Positions 49,025 through 57,734 of a stretch of DNA of 64,000 nt are shown here, in pieces; position 1 is the first letter of the stretch; every line of letters starts with the position of its first letter. This DNA is from Elusimicrobia bacterium GWD2_63_28. Lineage in GTDB: Bacteria; Elusimicrobiota; Elusimicrobia; Elusimicrobiales; UBA9959. The stretch spans positions 1 through 64,000 of the forward strand of contig MGUI01000035.1 in assembly GCA_001799895.1 (NCBI GenBank), written 5' to 3'. A program made the position numbers and the translations under genes. The notes beneath the pieces are model-generated. The model saw only the letters and a program-made list of their open reading frames with translations, ran no database searches and was not told the DNA's origin.

Positions 49025-51310
49025 CTAGGCCTGCCTGTAGCCCGCCAGGGCGTACCAGGCCTGGCCCAGCGAGAGGCCGCCGTCATTGGCCGGCACCTGC
49101 AGGTTGGAATAGACCTTAAAGCCGCTCTCCTTGAGAGCCGCGGTCAAACCCTCCAACAGGGCCCTGTTCTGAAATACTCCCCCTGAAAGGCAGATGGTAT
49201 CCAGCCCGGCGTCCTTTGCTATGGAGGCGGCCGCGCTAGCGGCGACCCCTATTATCCCGGCGTGCAGGCGGGCGGAGATATAGGCCGGGGTTTTCCCCGC
49301 CAGCCTGTCCGCCGCAGCGGCCTTCACGGCCGGGGAGGGATCTATCTGCAAATCGTCTTCACCGCCGCAGAGCCCGAAGGCATAGGGCGCGGCGGCGGGG
49401 CCGGGCAGCAGGCTCTCCAGCTCCATGGGGCCCTGCGCCTCGTAAGTGGCCTCGGTCCTGACACCGGCTATGAAGCTGAAGGCGTCGAAGAGCCGGCCCA
49501 TGCTGCAGGTCCGCGGCGAATTCACCCCGGCGTCTATCATGCGCTCAACCGTGTGCAGCGCCGCGGCGGGTACGGCTTTAAAAAGGCCGGCGGCCTGCGC
49601 CCCCCACTCCGGCCCGTAAGCCGCTTTGACCAGGGCCAGGGCGGGGCGCCAGATCTCCAGCGCGCCGATATCCCCCCCGGGCAGGGCGAAATACTTCAGG
49701 TGCCCGGCGCGGCGCCAGGTCTGTTTTTCAAACACGAGGAATTCGGAGCCCCAGATCTGCCCGTCGGTACCGTAGCCGGTCCCGTCGAAGGCCACGCCGA
49801 GAAAAGACCCGGCCAGGCCGTATTCGGCGGCCACGGAGAGCGCGTGCGCGGCGTGGTGCTGCACCGCGATCTTCCTGCCGGGCAGCGAACGCGCGATGGC
49901 CGAGGAGGCATAATCCGGGTGCAGGTCGTGCGCTATCACTGACGGAGAAATTTTAAGGAGGCGCCTGTAATTGGCCAGCGTCTCCCTGAAGAAAGCCTGG
50001 TTGAGCGGCTCTGCCAGGTCGCCGATATGCTGGGAGAGGAAGGCCTCGGTGCCCCGGGTAAGGCAGAAGGTGTTCTTAAGGTCGGCGCCGCAGGCCAGCA
50101 CGGCGGCGCCGCCCGCGGGCAGTTTCACGGCGGAGGGCACATAGCCCCGCGCCCGCCGCGCCAGCCGCAGTTCGCCGCAGGCCTCGAAGGCCACGCTGTC
50201 GTCGCACCTGTTATGTATGGGCCTGTCGTGGGAGAGCGAGAAGGCGGCCACGCCGGCCAGGCGCGCCCGCACGTCGGGGCCGTCCTTGCAGATGGGCTCG
50301 TCGCGGAAATTGCCGGAGGTCATCAGCAGCGGGCCGGAGAAACCTTTTTTCTCCAGCAGGGCGAAGAGGGCGGCGTGCAGGGGCGTATAGGGCAGCATTA
50401 CGCCGAGGCGGGACAGGCCGGGGGCCGGCTCTTTGAATTTACCAGGGCGGCGGCGCAGCATGACCACCGGCGCTTCGGGGGAACCGAGGGCGGCGGCTTC
50501 AGCCGGGGAGATAAAACAATATTTTTTAACCGCCGCCAGCGACGGAGCCATAACGGCGAAAGGCTTGTGGGGCCTGCGCTTGGCTCCGCGCAGCTTCCTT
50601 ATGGCGGAAGGGTCGTCGGCGCGGCAGGCCAGGTGGAAGCCTCCCAGGCTGCGCAGCGCGCCTATCTTCCCGGCTATCAGCAGCTTTGCCGCTGCCTCCA
50701 GAGCCGCCGGGCCGGCAAAGTTTTTTCCGCCGGCCTCCAGTTTCACCGCCGGGCCGCATACCGGGCAGGCGTTAGGCTGGGCGTGAAAGCGGCGGTCCAG
50801 CGGGTCTCCGTATTCCCGCAGGCACTCCGGGCACATTTTGAAACCGGCCATGGTGGTATACGGCCGGTCATAAGGAATGCTTTTAACGATGGTGAAGCGC
50901 GGGCCGCAATTGGTGCAGTTGGTGAAAGGGTAAAGATAACGCCGGTTTCGCGGAGAGGAGAGCTCACGGCGGCAGTCGGCGCAGAGGGCCAGGTCCGCCG
51001 GTATGATGGCCACGGCGAGCGCCTTGCCCCCGCTCTTCGCAATGATGAATTTTTTATCGCCGGCCGTTGGCAGGGCGCGGCTGACTACCGAGTCCACCCG
51101 GGCGGCGGCGGGGCGGCGGCCGGCGAGGTCCCTGATAAAGGCTTCCACGTCCGGGCCGGGACCCTCGGCCTCTATGGTAACTCCGGAAGCGTCGTTCTTA
51201 ACCCAGCCTGACAGAGAATACTCGGCGGCCAGCTTATAGACGTGCGGCCTGAAGCCGACGCCCTGCACTACGCCCTGCACCAGGATCTGTTTTCTTACGA
51301 GGGGAGGCAT
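49025..51310 (-). CDS. hypF: Carbamoyltransferase HypF
   Basis: A 761-residue HypF. Order: acylphosphatase domain (VQGVVQGVGFRPHVYKLA), two zinc fingers (CADC, CTNCG, CPEC, CPVCG), YrdC-like domain (SLGGFHLACRADD), and the Kae1-like domain with HHAAH in AVQHHAAHALSVAAEYG and GVAFDGTGYGTDGQIWG. It makes the carbamoyl group, from carbamoyl phosphate and ATP, used for cyanide ligands of [NiFe] hydrogenase. It is the last gene of the hyp operon; its ATG shares one base with the stop of the membrane protein gene. Confidence 0.97.
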   Translation of the reverse strand: MPPLVRKQILVQGVVQGVGFRPHVYKLAAEYSLSGWVKNDASGVTIEAEGPGPDVEAFIRDLAGRRPAAARVDSVVSRALPTAGDKKFIIAKSGGKALAVAIIPADLALCADCRRELSSPRNRRYLYPFTNCTNCGPRFTIVKSIPYDRPYTTMAGFKMCPECLREYGDPLDRRFHAQPNACPVCGPAVKLEAGGKNFAGPAALEAAAKLLIAGKIGALRSLGGFHLACRADDPSAIRKLRGAKRRPHKPFAVMAPSLAAVKKYCFISPAEAAALGSPEAPVVMLRRRPGKFKEPAPGLSRLGVMLPYTPLHAALFALLEKKGFSGPLLMTSGNFRDEPICKDGPDVRARLAGVAAFSLSHDRPIHNRCDDSVAFEACGELRLARRARGYVPSAVKLPAGGAAVLACGADLKNTFCLTRGTEAFLSQHIGDLAEPLNQAFFRETLANYRRLLKISPSVIAHDLHPDYASSAIARSLPGRKIAVQHHAAHALSVAAEYGLAGSFLGVAFDGTGYGTDGQIWGSEFLVFEKQTWRRAGHLKYFALPGGDIGALEIWRPALALVKAAYGPEWGAQAAGLFKAVPAAALHTVERMIDAGVNSPRTCSMGRLFDAFSFIAGVRTEATYEAQGPMELESLLPGPAAAPYAFGLCGGEDDLQIDPSPAVKAAAADRLAGKTPAYISARLHAGIIGVAASAAASIAKDAGLDTICLSGGVFQNRALLEGLTAALKESGFKVYSNLQVPANDGGLSLGQAWYALAGYRQA

Positions 51311-52119
51311 TACTTTCCTGTCACCACTTCGCCTTTCTTATAATCCAGCTCGCTGCCGAACAGGCTGTGCGGCACCAGATACACCGCGGCGGTGACGGCG
51401 AAAGCCAGGTTCAGCCAGAGGCGGGCCTTCCGCTCCTTGAGCACGGCCCAGAGAGCCGGCAGCCAGGCCAGCAGCAGCAGCAGCGTCTTATTGTCGGTAA
51501 GGTCGTAGCCGAAAGGAAAGCCGGTCCAGGCCTGGCCGAAAGCGTAATACTGGGTGATCGGCCCGAAGACGAAGCCCCCGGCGAGCAGGAACATGACGGT
51601 GGCGGGCACGGAATGTTTTACCGGCGGCGCGCCGAAGGCGGCCGTCAGGAAGATGCGCACAGAGAACAGCATGAACAGGAACATCAGCACGATGTGCGGG
51701 ATAAGGACCCAGCCCGGCACCGCGCCCTTGAAACGGGTCACTACCGGCCGTTCGGACGGCTCGAACTTATTATCCGGGTGCTCGAGGAAGACGCGGTATT
51801 CCAGTTTGCCGGCCGGCGGCTGGTCGGGCAACAGGAAAGAAAGCTCCCCGTCGCCGGCTTGCAGCGCCGCAGCCGAGAAGCCGTCGCCTGTCTTGTAGCG
51901 GCGCCACTCTATGCGGCCTTCAAGCGGGCCCTTGTATTTCACCCTGACTACGCAGTCCCCGGCGCCGATGGTGCAGCTGCGGGGCAGGCGGTAGCCCTGT
52001 ATCCCGGTCCCGTCCACCGCACCGCCCTTAATAGGATAGGTAGGCCCTGTCTTGCGCTGGTAGACGGCGAAGGACAGCGTAATGACGAGGCTGAGCAGCC
52101 AGAGCAGCGCTTTGTTCAT
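51310..52119 (-). CDS. Membrane protein of the hyp operon, unknown function
   Basis: A 269-residue protein with an N-terminal signal-anchor (about 3-20), a beta-rich extracellular domain (about 30-135; CTIGAGDCVVRVKYKGPLEG, LEYRVFLEHPDNKFEPS) and four C-terminal helices (about 140-255). I recognise no family name. It sits between hypE and hypF with no gaps, so it probably takes part in hydrogenase biogenesis or membrane attachment, but that rests on context only. Confidence 0.7.
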   Translation of the reverse strand: MNKALLWLLSLVITLSFAVYQRKTGPTYPIKGGAVDGTGIQGYRLPRSCTIGAGDCVVRVKYKGPLEGRIEWRRYKTGDGFSAAALQAGDGELSFLLPDQPPAGKLEYRVFLEHPDNKFEPSERPVVTRFKGAVPGWVLIPHIVLMFLFMLFSVRIFLTAAFGAPPVKHSVPATVMFLLAGGFVFGPITQYYAFGQAWTGFPFGYDLTDNKTLLLLLAWLPALWAVLKERKARLWLNLAFAVTAAVYLVPHSLFGSELDYKKGEVVTGK

Positions 52120-52120
52120 A

Positions 52121-53131
52121 TCAGCAGATGCGCGGCAGCTGCTCGCCTTCCAGCATCAGCATGATGCGCGAGCCGCCGATGGCGGTGAGCAGCCGCACCT
52201 GCGGCTTTTTCTCTTTGACCATGCGGCCGACCACTGCGGCGTGTTTGCCGTAGCGATGGGCGCGCATGGCCTTCAGTATCTTAGGCGCGGCGGCAGGGGA
52301 AACGAAAACGGCTATCTTGCCCTCGTTGGCCACGTAGAGCGGGTCCAGGCCCAGCAGGGCGCAGGCGTTCTTAACCTGTACCGAGACGGGCACCGCTTCT
52401 TCTTCCACCTCGGCGCTGAGTTTGCAGGCGCCGGAAACCTCGTTGAGCACGGTGGCGAGCCCCCCCCGCGTGATATCGCGCATGGCGCGCACGCCGGGAA
52501 ATTTAAGGATGGCTTCCGCCAGGCCGTTGAGCGGGGCGGCGTCGCTCTTAATGCCGCCCTCCAGCCCCAGGCGGTCGCGGGCGTTCATCACGGCCACGCC
52601 GTGGTCGGCCAGGCCGCCGCTGACTATAATAACGTCGCCGGCCTTCACCGCCGCGGAGGTCAGGCTGCGGCCCTTGGGGATAAGCCCCACGCCGGCCGTG
52701 TTTATAAAGATGCCGTCTGCCTTGCCGCGCTCCACCACCTTGGTGTCGCCGGTGACTATCCTGACCCCGGCCTCGTCGGCGGCGCGGCGCATGGAGGCCG
52801 TTATGCGCTCCAGCAGGGCCCCGGGAAAACCTTCCTCCAGGATGAAGCCGGCGGAAAGCGCCAGCGGCCGGGCGCCCTTGACGGCCAGGTCGTTGACCGT
52901 GCCGCAGACGGCCACGCGGCCTATGTCCGCCCCCGGGAACTCCACGGGCGTGACCACGTAGGAGTCGGTGGTGAAAGCGAGCGTCGCGCCGGGTATCCTC
53001 ACCTCGGCGGCGTCCTCCAGCGGCTTCAGCGCCGGGTTGGAGAAACTTTTAAGGAAAACGTTTTCCACCAGCTCCCGGCTGAGCCTGCCGCCGCTGCCGT
53101 GGGCCAGAACTACTTTTTCCAGAACAGCCAT
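52121..53131 (-). CDS. hypE: Hydrogenase expression/formation protein HypE
   Basis: A 336-residue HypE with the AIR-synthase-like fold: VVLAHGSGGRLSRELVENVF at the N-terminus, DSYVVTPVEFPGADIGRVAVCGTVNDLAVKGA (ATP and substrate loop) and TRGGLATVLNE. It ends in LPRIC, the signature C-terminal Cys that is carbamoylated and dehydrated to thiocyanate, the donor of the cyanide ligand. It overlaps the LysR gene by one base. Confidence 0.97.
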   Translation of the reverse strand: MAVLEKVVLAHGSGGRLSRELVENVFLKSFSNPALKPLEDAAEVRIPGATLAFTTDSYVVTPVEFPGADIGRVAVCGTVNDLAVKGARPLALSAGFILEEGFPGALLERITASMRRAADEAGVRIVTGDTKVVERGKADGIFINTAGVGLIPKGRSLTSAAVKAGDVIIVSGGLADHGVAVMNARDRLGLEGGIKSDAAPLNGLAEAILKFPGVRAMRDITRGGLATVLNEVSGACKLSAEVEEEAVPVSVQVKNACALLGLDPLYVANEGKIAVFVSPAAAPKILKAMRAHRYGKHAAVVGRMVKEKKPQVRLLTAIGGSRIMLMLEGEQLPRIC

Positions 53132-54036
53132 CAGGTCCTCCCCGCGGTTTTTTTAACGCCGTCAAAGATGTTCATAAAACTGCGCGCCACCGAAGAGAGC
53201 TTGCGCGACCTGCTATAGACCAGGTAGATAGGGCGCAGGAATTCGGCGTCGGAGATCTTCAGCGCGTGCAGGCTGACGCCGTTCTCGTCGTCCCGGATGG
53301 CGGTGCGCGGCAGCAGCGAAACGCCGGCGCCGGAGGCCACGGCCGTCTTTATGGTCTCGATGTTGTCCAGCTCCATCTTCACGTGCGGCTTAACGCCGTG
53401 GCGGCGCAGGAAGGAATCTATGTAGCGCCTCGACGGGAAGGCCCGGTCGAAGAAGATGAAATCCATGGCTTCCAGGTCCCGGACGCTGACCGACTTGCGG
53501 CCCGCCAGCGGCGAGGAGGAGCCGGCGATCAGCGCCATCTCGTCCTTGGCCACGGGCAGCATGGCCAGCCCCGGCGCCTTGCGGTAGGGGCAGGCCATGA
53601 AGCCGAAATCGGCCCGGCCCGAGGTGATGTCCGAATAGATCTGCGAGAACTGCCGGTACTCCACGCTGACGCGCGCGCCGGGGGTCTGCGCCAGGAACTG
53701 CTTTATGAAGTTCTGGATGATATAGATGCCGGCGCTATAGATGGTGGAGATCTTTATCTCGTCGCCCTGCCGGTCGCGGGCCAGCGCGCGGATGGTGCGC
53801 AGCGCGCCGTCGTAGACGGAGGAGACCTTTTTGGCGGCGTCGTAGAATTTCTCGCCGCAGGGCGTCAGCAGGATCCTGCCGGCCTGGCGGTGATAGAGCT
53901 TGCATTTGAGCACCAGCTCCAGCTTTTTCACCTGCTGGCTGACGGCGGACTGGGAGATATAATTGAGCTCGGCGGTCTTTGAAAAACTGCCGGTATCCGA
54001 CAGGTCGCGGAAAACCTTAAGGGTTTCGATGTTCAC
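53131..54036 (-). CDS. LysR-type transcriptional regulator within the hyp operon
   Basis: A 301-residue LysR protein. The N-terminal winged helix (about 1-60; NIETLKVFRDLSDTGSFSKTAELNYISQSAVSQQVKKLE) and the effector domain (about 90-295; DFGFMACPYRKAPGL, GAGVSLLPRTAI) are complete. It starts at GTG 54036, the base right after the hypD stop. Regulators are not usual between hypD and hypE, so a hydrogenase-linked signal is likely; the effector is unknown. It may act elsewhere and on its own operon. Confidence 0.9.
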   Translation of the reverse strand: MNIETLKVFRDLSDTGSFSKTAELNYISQSAVSQQVKKLELVLKCKLYHRQAGRILLTPCGEKFYDAAKKVSSVYDGALRTIRALARDRQGDEIKISTIYSAGIYIIQNFIKQFLAQTPGARVSVEYRQFSQIYSDITSGRADFGFMACPYRKAPGLAMLPVAKDEMALIAGSSSPLAGRKSVSVRDLEAMDFIFFDRAFPSRRYIDSFLRRHGVKPHVKMELDNIETIKTAVASGAGVSLLPRTAIRDDENGVSLHALKISDAEFLRPIYLVYSRSRKLSSVARSFMNIFDGVKKTAGRT

Positions 54037-55158
54037 TCAGCCTCCGTACTTGAACCAGGCGGCGCAGGCCCCTTCCGAGGAGACCATGCAGGGTCCGACG
54101 GCGTTGGACGGCGTGCAGGCCTTGCCGAACAACCGGCAGTCCGGCGGCAGCGCCTTGCCGAGCAGTATAGCCCCGCAAAGGCAGCCCTTCGGCTCGGGCG
54201 CGTCGGAATAGGGGATCTTGAAGCGCTTCACCGCGTCGAAAGCCTCGTAGGCCTTCGAAAATTCCAGGCCTGTGTCCTTGACGGTGCCGATGGCGCGCCA
54301 GGAGGCCGCGCAGACGGTGAACACCTCCGCCAGCAGCGCCTGCGCCGCGGGGTTGCCGCCCGCCCGCACCGCGCGGAAATATTCGTCCTCCACGGCGGGC
54401 TTGCCGGACAGGATCTGCCTGAGCAGCATATTGACGCCGCTGAGGATATCCAGCGGCTCGAAGCCGGTGACCGCGCAGGGCACGCGGTATTTCTCGGCGA
54501 CGAAGCGGTAAGGCTCCAGCCCGATGATGGCGCTGACGTGGCCGGGCAGCATGAAGCCGTGGATCTTGTTCTCCGGGTCGGAGAGCAGCAGTTCCAGCGC
54601 CGGCGGGACCAGCTTGAAGAAGGCGGTGGAAGAAAAGTTCTTAAGCCCCGCTTTTTTGGCGCGGGCCACGGCGCCGGCTATCACCGGGGCGGTGGTTTCG
54701 AAGCCGACGCCGATGAAGACCACCTGCCGGCCGGGCTCGGCGGCGGCCAGCGCCACCGCGTCGAGCGGGGAATAGACCACGCGGATGTCCGACCCGCGCT
54801 CGCGCATGGCGTGCAGGTCCAGGCCCTTCGAGCCCTTCACCTTCAGCATGTCGCCGAAGGTGGTAATGATAACGCCGGGGATTTCCGCCAGGGCCAGCAC
54901 GCGGTCGATGTCGCCCTGGGAGGTGACGCAGACGGGGCAGCCGGGGCCGGAGAGCATCTTGAGCTCTTTGGGGAACAGGCGGCGCATGCCGCTGGCGGCT
55001 ATGGCCATGGTGTGCGTGCCGCAGACTTCCATGAAGTTTACGCGCCCGCCCGTCTTCTGCGCGGCGGCGGAGGCGAGCCGCTCCATCTCGGAGAGGGCGG
55101 CGGAGGCCAGGGCGCGGTCGCGCCACAGGGGCGAGGAGAACTGTTCGGCGGCCTTCAT
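54037..55158 (-). CDS. hypD: Hydrogenase maturation protein HypD
   Basis: A 373-residue HypD. Key features are MEVCGTHTMAIAASGMRRLFP, GPGCPVCVTSQGDIDRVLALA (conserved Cys pair), GFETTAPVIA and the C-terminal Cys-rich [4Fe-4S] region with PKGCLCGAILLGKALPPDC and ACTPSNAVGPCMVSSEGACAAW. It builds the Fe(CN)2CO moiety with HypC. It overlaps hypC by four bases. Confidence 0.97.
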   Translation of the reverse strand: MKAAEQFSSPLWRDRALASAALSEMERLASAAAQKTGGRVNFMEVCGTHTMAIAASGMRRLFPKELKMLSGPGCPVCVTSQGDIDRVLALAEIPGVIITTFGDMLKVKGSKGLDLHAMRERGSDIRVVYSPLDAVALAAAEPGRQVVFIGVGFETTAPVIAGAVARAKKAGLKNFSSTAFFKLVPPALELLLSDPENKIHGFMLPGHVSAIIGLEPYRFVAEKYRVPCAVTGFEPLDILSGVNMLLRQILSGKPAVEDEYFRAVRAGGNPAAQALLAEVFTVCAASWRAIGTVKDTGLEFSKAYEAFDAVKRFKIPYSDAPEPKGCLCGAILLGKALPPDCRLFGKACTPSNAVGPCMVSSEGACAAWFKYGG

Positions 55159-55412
55159 GGCTTGTTATGCCCGAGCGGGCCGGAGGCGTCGGCGTGGTCC
55201 TTGCCGAAGACCTCGGCGAAGACCTTCAGCGTCTCCTGGGCGTCTTTCGGGTCCAGCACCTGTATGGCGAAGCCGGCGTGGACGAGGACGTAGTCGTTCT
55301 TCTTGGCGTCCGGCACCAGGTCCAGCGAGACCTGGCGCCTGACTCCGCTGAAATCCACTTCGGCGTTGTTGTTCTTGAGGGAGGTGATCTTACCGGGGAC
55401 GGCGAGGCACAT
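55155..55412 (-). CDS. hypC: Hydrogenase maturation chaperone HypC
   Basis: An 85-residue HypC/HupF. It begins MCLAVPGKI with the catalytic Cys2, and has VSLDLVPDAKKNDYVLVHAGFAIQVLD. It delivers the iron-cyanide-CO unit to the hydrogenase large subunit. It is the first gene of the operon, with AGGAAGGA before its ATG. A TATAAT at 55457-55462 (minus) may be its -10. hypA and hypB are not in this window. Confidence 0.95.
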   Translation of the reverse strand: MCLAVPGKITSLKNNNAEVDFSGVRRQVSLDLVPDAKKNDYVLVHAGFAIQVLDPKDAQETLKVFAEVFGKDHADASGPLGHNKP

Positions 55413-55632
55413 GTTGTCCTTCCTGGCTATTAGATTTATTAATATTGCCTTTAATAATTATACTATTTCATGACGATAGAATAGGAACGCACCAGGCTGG
55501 CCGTGGGCAGCATGACGGCGCGGTCCGGCTCTCCGGGAGCGATTTTAGTGCGGAGGACCGCAGGCCCTCTTCTGCCGCGCACGCTTATGAGCGAGCGGCG
55601 AGCCGGAACGCGCGAGGCTTTTGGCCGAGACA

Positions 55633-55667
55633 TAAAAAAAAGATCGTAGCTTTCGCTACGATCTTAA
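55633..55667 (-). terminator. Terminator after the tRNA-Tyr/tRNA-Leu genes
   Basis: On the minus strand AAGATCGTAGC pairs with GCTACGATCTT around GAAA and is followed by eight T. It lies just past the 3' end of tRNA-Leu. Confidence 0.92.
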
Positions 55668-55670
55668 ATT

Positions 55671-55754
55671 TGCGCGGGAAGGGAGTTGAACCCATAAGAC
55701 CTTTCGGTCACACGGTCCTGAGCCGTGCGCGTCTGCCAGTTCCGCCACCCGCGC
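55671..55754 (-). tRNA. tRNA-Leu (anticodon CAG)
   Basis: Acceptor GCGCGGG / CCCGCGC, anticodon arm CACGG-CTCAGGA-CCGTG giving CAG, a long variable arm, T-loop TTCAACT, discriminator A. CCA is not encoded. It follows tRNA-Tyr by 16 bp and is likely made from the same transcript. Confidence 0.95.
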
Positions 55755-55770
55755 TTAAATTCGATTAGTA

Positions 55771-55854
55771 TGGTTGGGATAGGATTCGAACCTATGTAGG
55801 GCGTAGCCCGACGGTTTTACAGACCGTTGCTTTTGACCGCTCAGCCACCCAACC
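55771..55854 (-). tRNA. tRNA-Tyr (anticodon GTA)
   Basis: Acceptor GGTTGGG / CCCAACC, anticodon arm ACGGT-CTGTAAA-ACCGT giving GTA, a long variable arm (class II), T-loop TTCGAAT and discriminator A. CCA is not encoded. Confidence 0.96.
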
Positions 55855-55923
55855 AAAATATAAAGAGCAAAACTTCAGACAAATAGTATAGCAAAAAAAG
55901 CCGCCGCCCCCAAAATCCCCGTC

Positions 55924-56709
55924 CTAAAACGGCAGCGTGAAAAAGAAATCCTCGGGAGTGAACAGCGAGTAAAGGTTGATGGCCGCGCCCAGCGCCAGGA
56001 AAGGGCCGAAGGGCATATGGGACATGCGGTCCGCCCGTTTGAGCAGCAGCAGCGTCACGCCGTAGACCGAGCCGAAAAAAGAGGCCATGATGACCGCGGT
56101 AAGCACGCCCTGCCAGCCGCACAGGGCGCCGATGCCGCCCATCAGGAAGATGTCCCCCTCCCCGACCGCGTCCTTCTTGTAAATTTTCTTACCCAGCAGC
56201 GCCAGGCCCCAGATAAAGCCCGCCCCGGCGGCCGCCCCGCCCGCCGAAGAGGCCAGGCGCGCCGCCCAGCTCCCCTCGAAATACGGGTTGACCAGGCTGC
56301 CGCCCAGGCCCAGCGCGAAGAGCGCCAGCGAAAAGGCGTCGGAGATGAGCATCGTCTCGAAATCAATAACGCTGACCAGTATCAGCACGTAGACGGCCAG
56401 CAGGCTGACCCCCAGCCAGGCCGGACTGCCCTGCCACTTATGGACGAAGAGCACCGTCAGCGCGGCCGTCAGAAGTTCCACGAAGGGGTACCTGGGAGAG
56501 ATGGGCTCCTTGCAGGAGCGGCAGCGCCCGCGCAGCAGCAGGTAGCTGAGGACGGGGATATTGTCATAGAGCTTTATCGGGGCCAGGCACTTGGGACAGC
56601 GCGAGGGCGGGAAATTGATGGACTCGTCCTTGGGCAGCCGGCCTATGCAGACATTGAGGAAACTCCCGAAGGCCAGGCCGAGGATAAAAGCCATTATCAG
56701 CGTTACCAT
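55924..56709 (-). CDS. Prepilin peptidase (PilD/GspO family)
   Basis: A 261-residue membrane enzyme that cuts and N-methylates type IV prepilins. The N-terminal domain has two CxxC pairs (CPKC, CRSC) of the methylase/zinc part, preceded by GSFLNVCIGRLP. The aspartyl protease Asp residues lie in VSVIDFETMLI and GEGDIFLMGGIG. Seven or eight helices are predicted. It lies 80 bp downstream of the pilin gene, its likely substrate, beyond a terminator. Confidence 0.95.
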   Translation of the reverse strand: MVTLIMAFILGLAFGSFLNVCIGRLPKDESINFPPSRCPKCLAPIKLYDNIPVLSYLLLRGRCRSCKEPISPRYPFVELLTAALTVLFVHKWQGSPAWLGVSLLAVYVLILVSVIDFETMLISDAFSLALFALGLGGSLVNPYFEGSWAARLASSAGGAAAGAGFIWGLALLGKKIYKKDAVGEGDIFLMGGIGALCGWQGVLTAVIMASFFGSVYGVTLLLLKRADRMSHMPFGPFLALGAAINLYSLFTPEDFFFTLPF

Positions 56710-56737
56710 TGCAATATTCTAACAATTGCCGGGGCAT

Positions 56738-56775
56738 AAAAAAACCCCGCGCCTTGCGACGCGGGGTCTTTTTTC
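56738..56775 (-). terminator. Terminator after the pilin gene
   Basis: AAAAGACCCCGCG / CGCGGGGTTTTTTT-type hairpin on the minus strand, 15 bp past the pilin stop. Read-through would reach the prepilin peptidase gene. Confidence 0.9.
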
Positions 56776-56789
56776 TGTTCAGCCTTTGA

Positions 56790-57251
56790 TTAGAAGGTCG
56801 ACCAGGGGGTAAGGATCGCGGTATCGCCGCGGCCCTTTATGTCCTCGTGGGTGCAGCCCACGATGAAGTTGCCCCAGGTGGCGGAATGGCTGGAGTCATT
56901 GTAGTAAGCCCAACCAGCGCCGTCAGTCGGAGCCACGCCGGCGGTGACAGCGGTCACGGTGCGGGCATCGGCGTGCGTCGTGCCGGGAGCCTTGGCAAGC
57001 GGGATCTCGGCGATATACTTCGCGTTCAGGGTGATGCAGGCGAGCGTGTCGGCCGGGAACCAGCCTTCGTTGTCGCCGTAGTACACCTGGATAGCGCTGC
57101 GGACCGAGGAGAGAGCGCCCTTCGTGGCGCCTTCCTTGGACTTGTTGATCAGGTCGGCGAACTTCGGTATGGCGATGGCAGCCAGAATACCGATGATGGC
57201 GACGACGATCATGAGCTCTATCAGGGTGAAGCCCTTCTTATTGTTTTTCAT
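56790..57251 (-). CDS. Type IV pilin/GspG-like pseudopilin
   Basis: A 153-residue prepilin. The leader MKNNKKG is cut before [20 protein letters not shown], the class III signal with Glu5, and the long helix continues to about residue 50. The globular part has two Cys (CITLN and VGCTH) that may form a disulphide. A strong AAGGAGGA site precedes the ATG. It is a major-pilin candidate given its stand-alone place and strong translation signals, though a minor role cannot be excluded. Confidence 0.93.
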   Translation of the reverse strand: MKNNKKGFTLIELMIVVAIIGILAAIAIPKFADLINKSKEGATKGALSSVRSAIQVYYGDNEGWFPADTLACITLNAKYIAEIPLAKAPGTTHADARTVTAVTAGVAPTDGAGWAYYNDSSHSATWGNFIVGCTHEDIKGRGDTAILTPWSTF

Positions 57252-57388
57252 TAATATACTTCCTCCTTAACTGTCCCCCCATGGATGATATACAAGATAA
57301 TGCCCTCAGGGGTTTCTATAAATCTACATAACTACCCAAAACCTTGTCAACAATAAATACGGCCTGTTAGTCACATTCCACTAGCAAT

Positions 57389-57416
57389 AAAATAATCCCC
57401 CGCTTTCGGGGGATCT
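57389..57416 (-). terminator. Terminator after tRNA-Ser
   Basis: On the minus strand ATCCCCC pairs with GGGGGAT around GAAAGC, followed by TATTTTATT. It lies 17 bp past the tRNA-Ser 3' end. Confidence 0.85.
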
Positions 57417-57432
57417 ATCTTAGGAAAAAAGT

Positions 57433-57520
57433 CCGGAGAGGAAGGGATTCGAACCCTTGATACCCTTTCGAGTATACAGACTTTCCAGGTCTGCGCCTTC
57501 AACCGCTCGGCCACCTCTCC
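57433..57520 (-). tRNA. tRNA-Ser (anticodon GGA)
   Basis: Acceptor GGAGAGG / CCTCTCC, anticodon arm CAGAC-CTGGAAA-GTCTG giving GGA, a long variable arm (TATACTC..GGGTAT), T-loop TTCGAAT and discriminator G, as in serine tRNAs. CCA is not encoded. Confidence 0.96.
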
Positions 57521-57548
57521 ATCTGATACCGCGCCCCTGCGCTGCGCT

Positions 57549-57674
57549 CCGGGGGCTTCGCCCCGGCCTTCGTCGGCCGGGCGCTTCTACAAGGGGAACC
57601 CAGGTTCCCCGTTTCATCGTCGCTCGCTCCGCCGCCTTCGGCGGCCCGCTCGCTGAACCCCTCCTGAGAGGAGT
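57549..57674. repeat. Cluster of GC-rich hairpins upstream of tRNA-Ser
   Basis: Five palindromes follow one another: CCGGGG-GCTTCG-CCCCGG (57549-57566), CCGGCC-TTCGTC-GGCCGG (57563-57580), GGGGAACC-CA-GGTTCCCC (57593-57610), GCCGCC-TTC-GGCGGC (57631-57645) and CTCCT-GAGAGGAG (57661-57674). They occupy most of the gap between tRNA-Ser and smpB and do not look like simple terminators, as no T tracts follow. Confidence 0.8.
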
Positions 57675-57734
57675 TCCTGACAATGACACTACTTAACCGT
57701 TTTACAATTTTAGGATATTTGGTAACATGAAACA

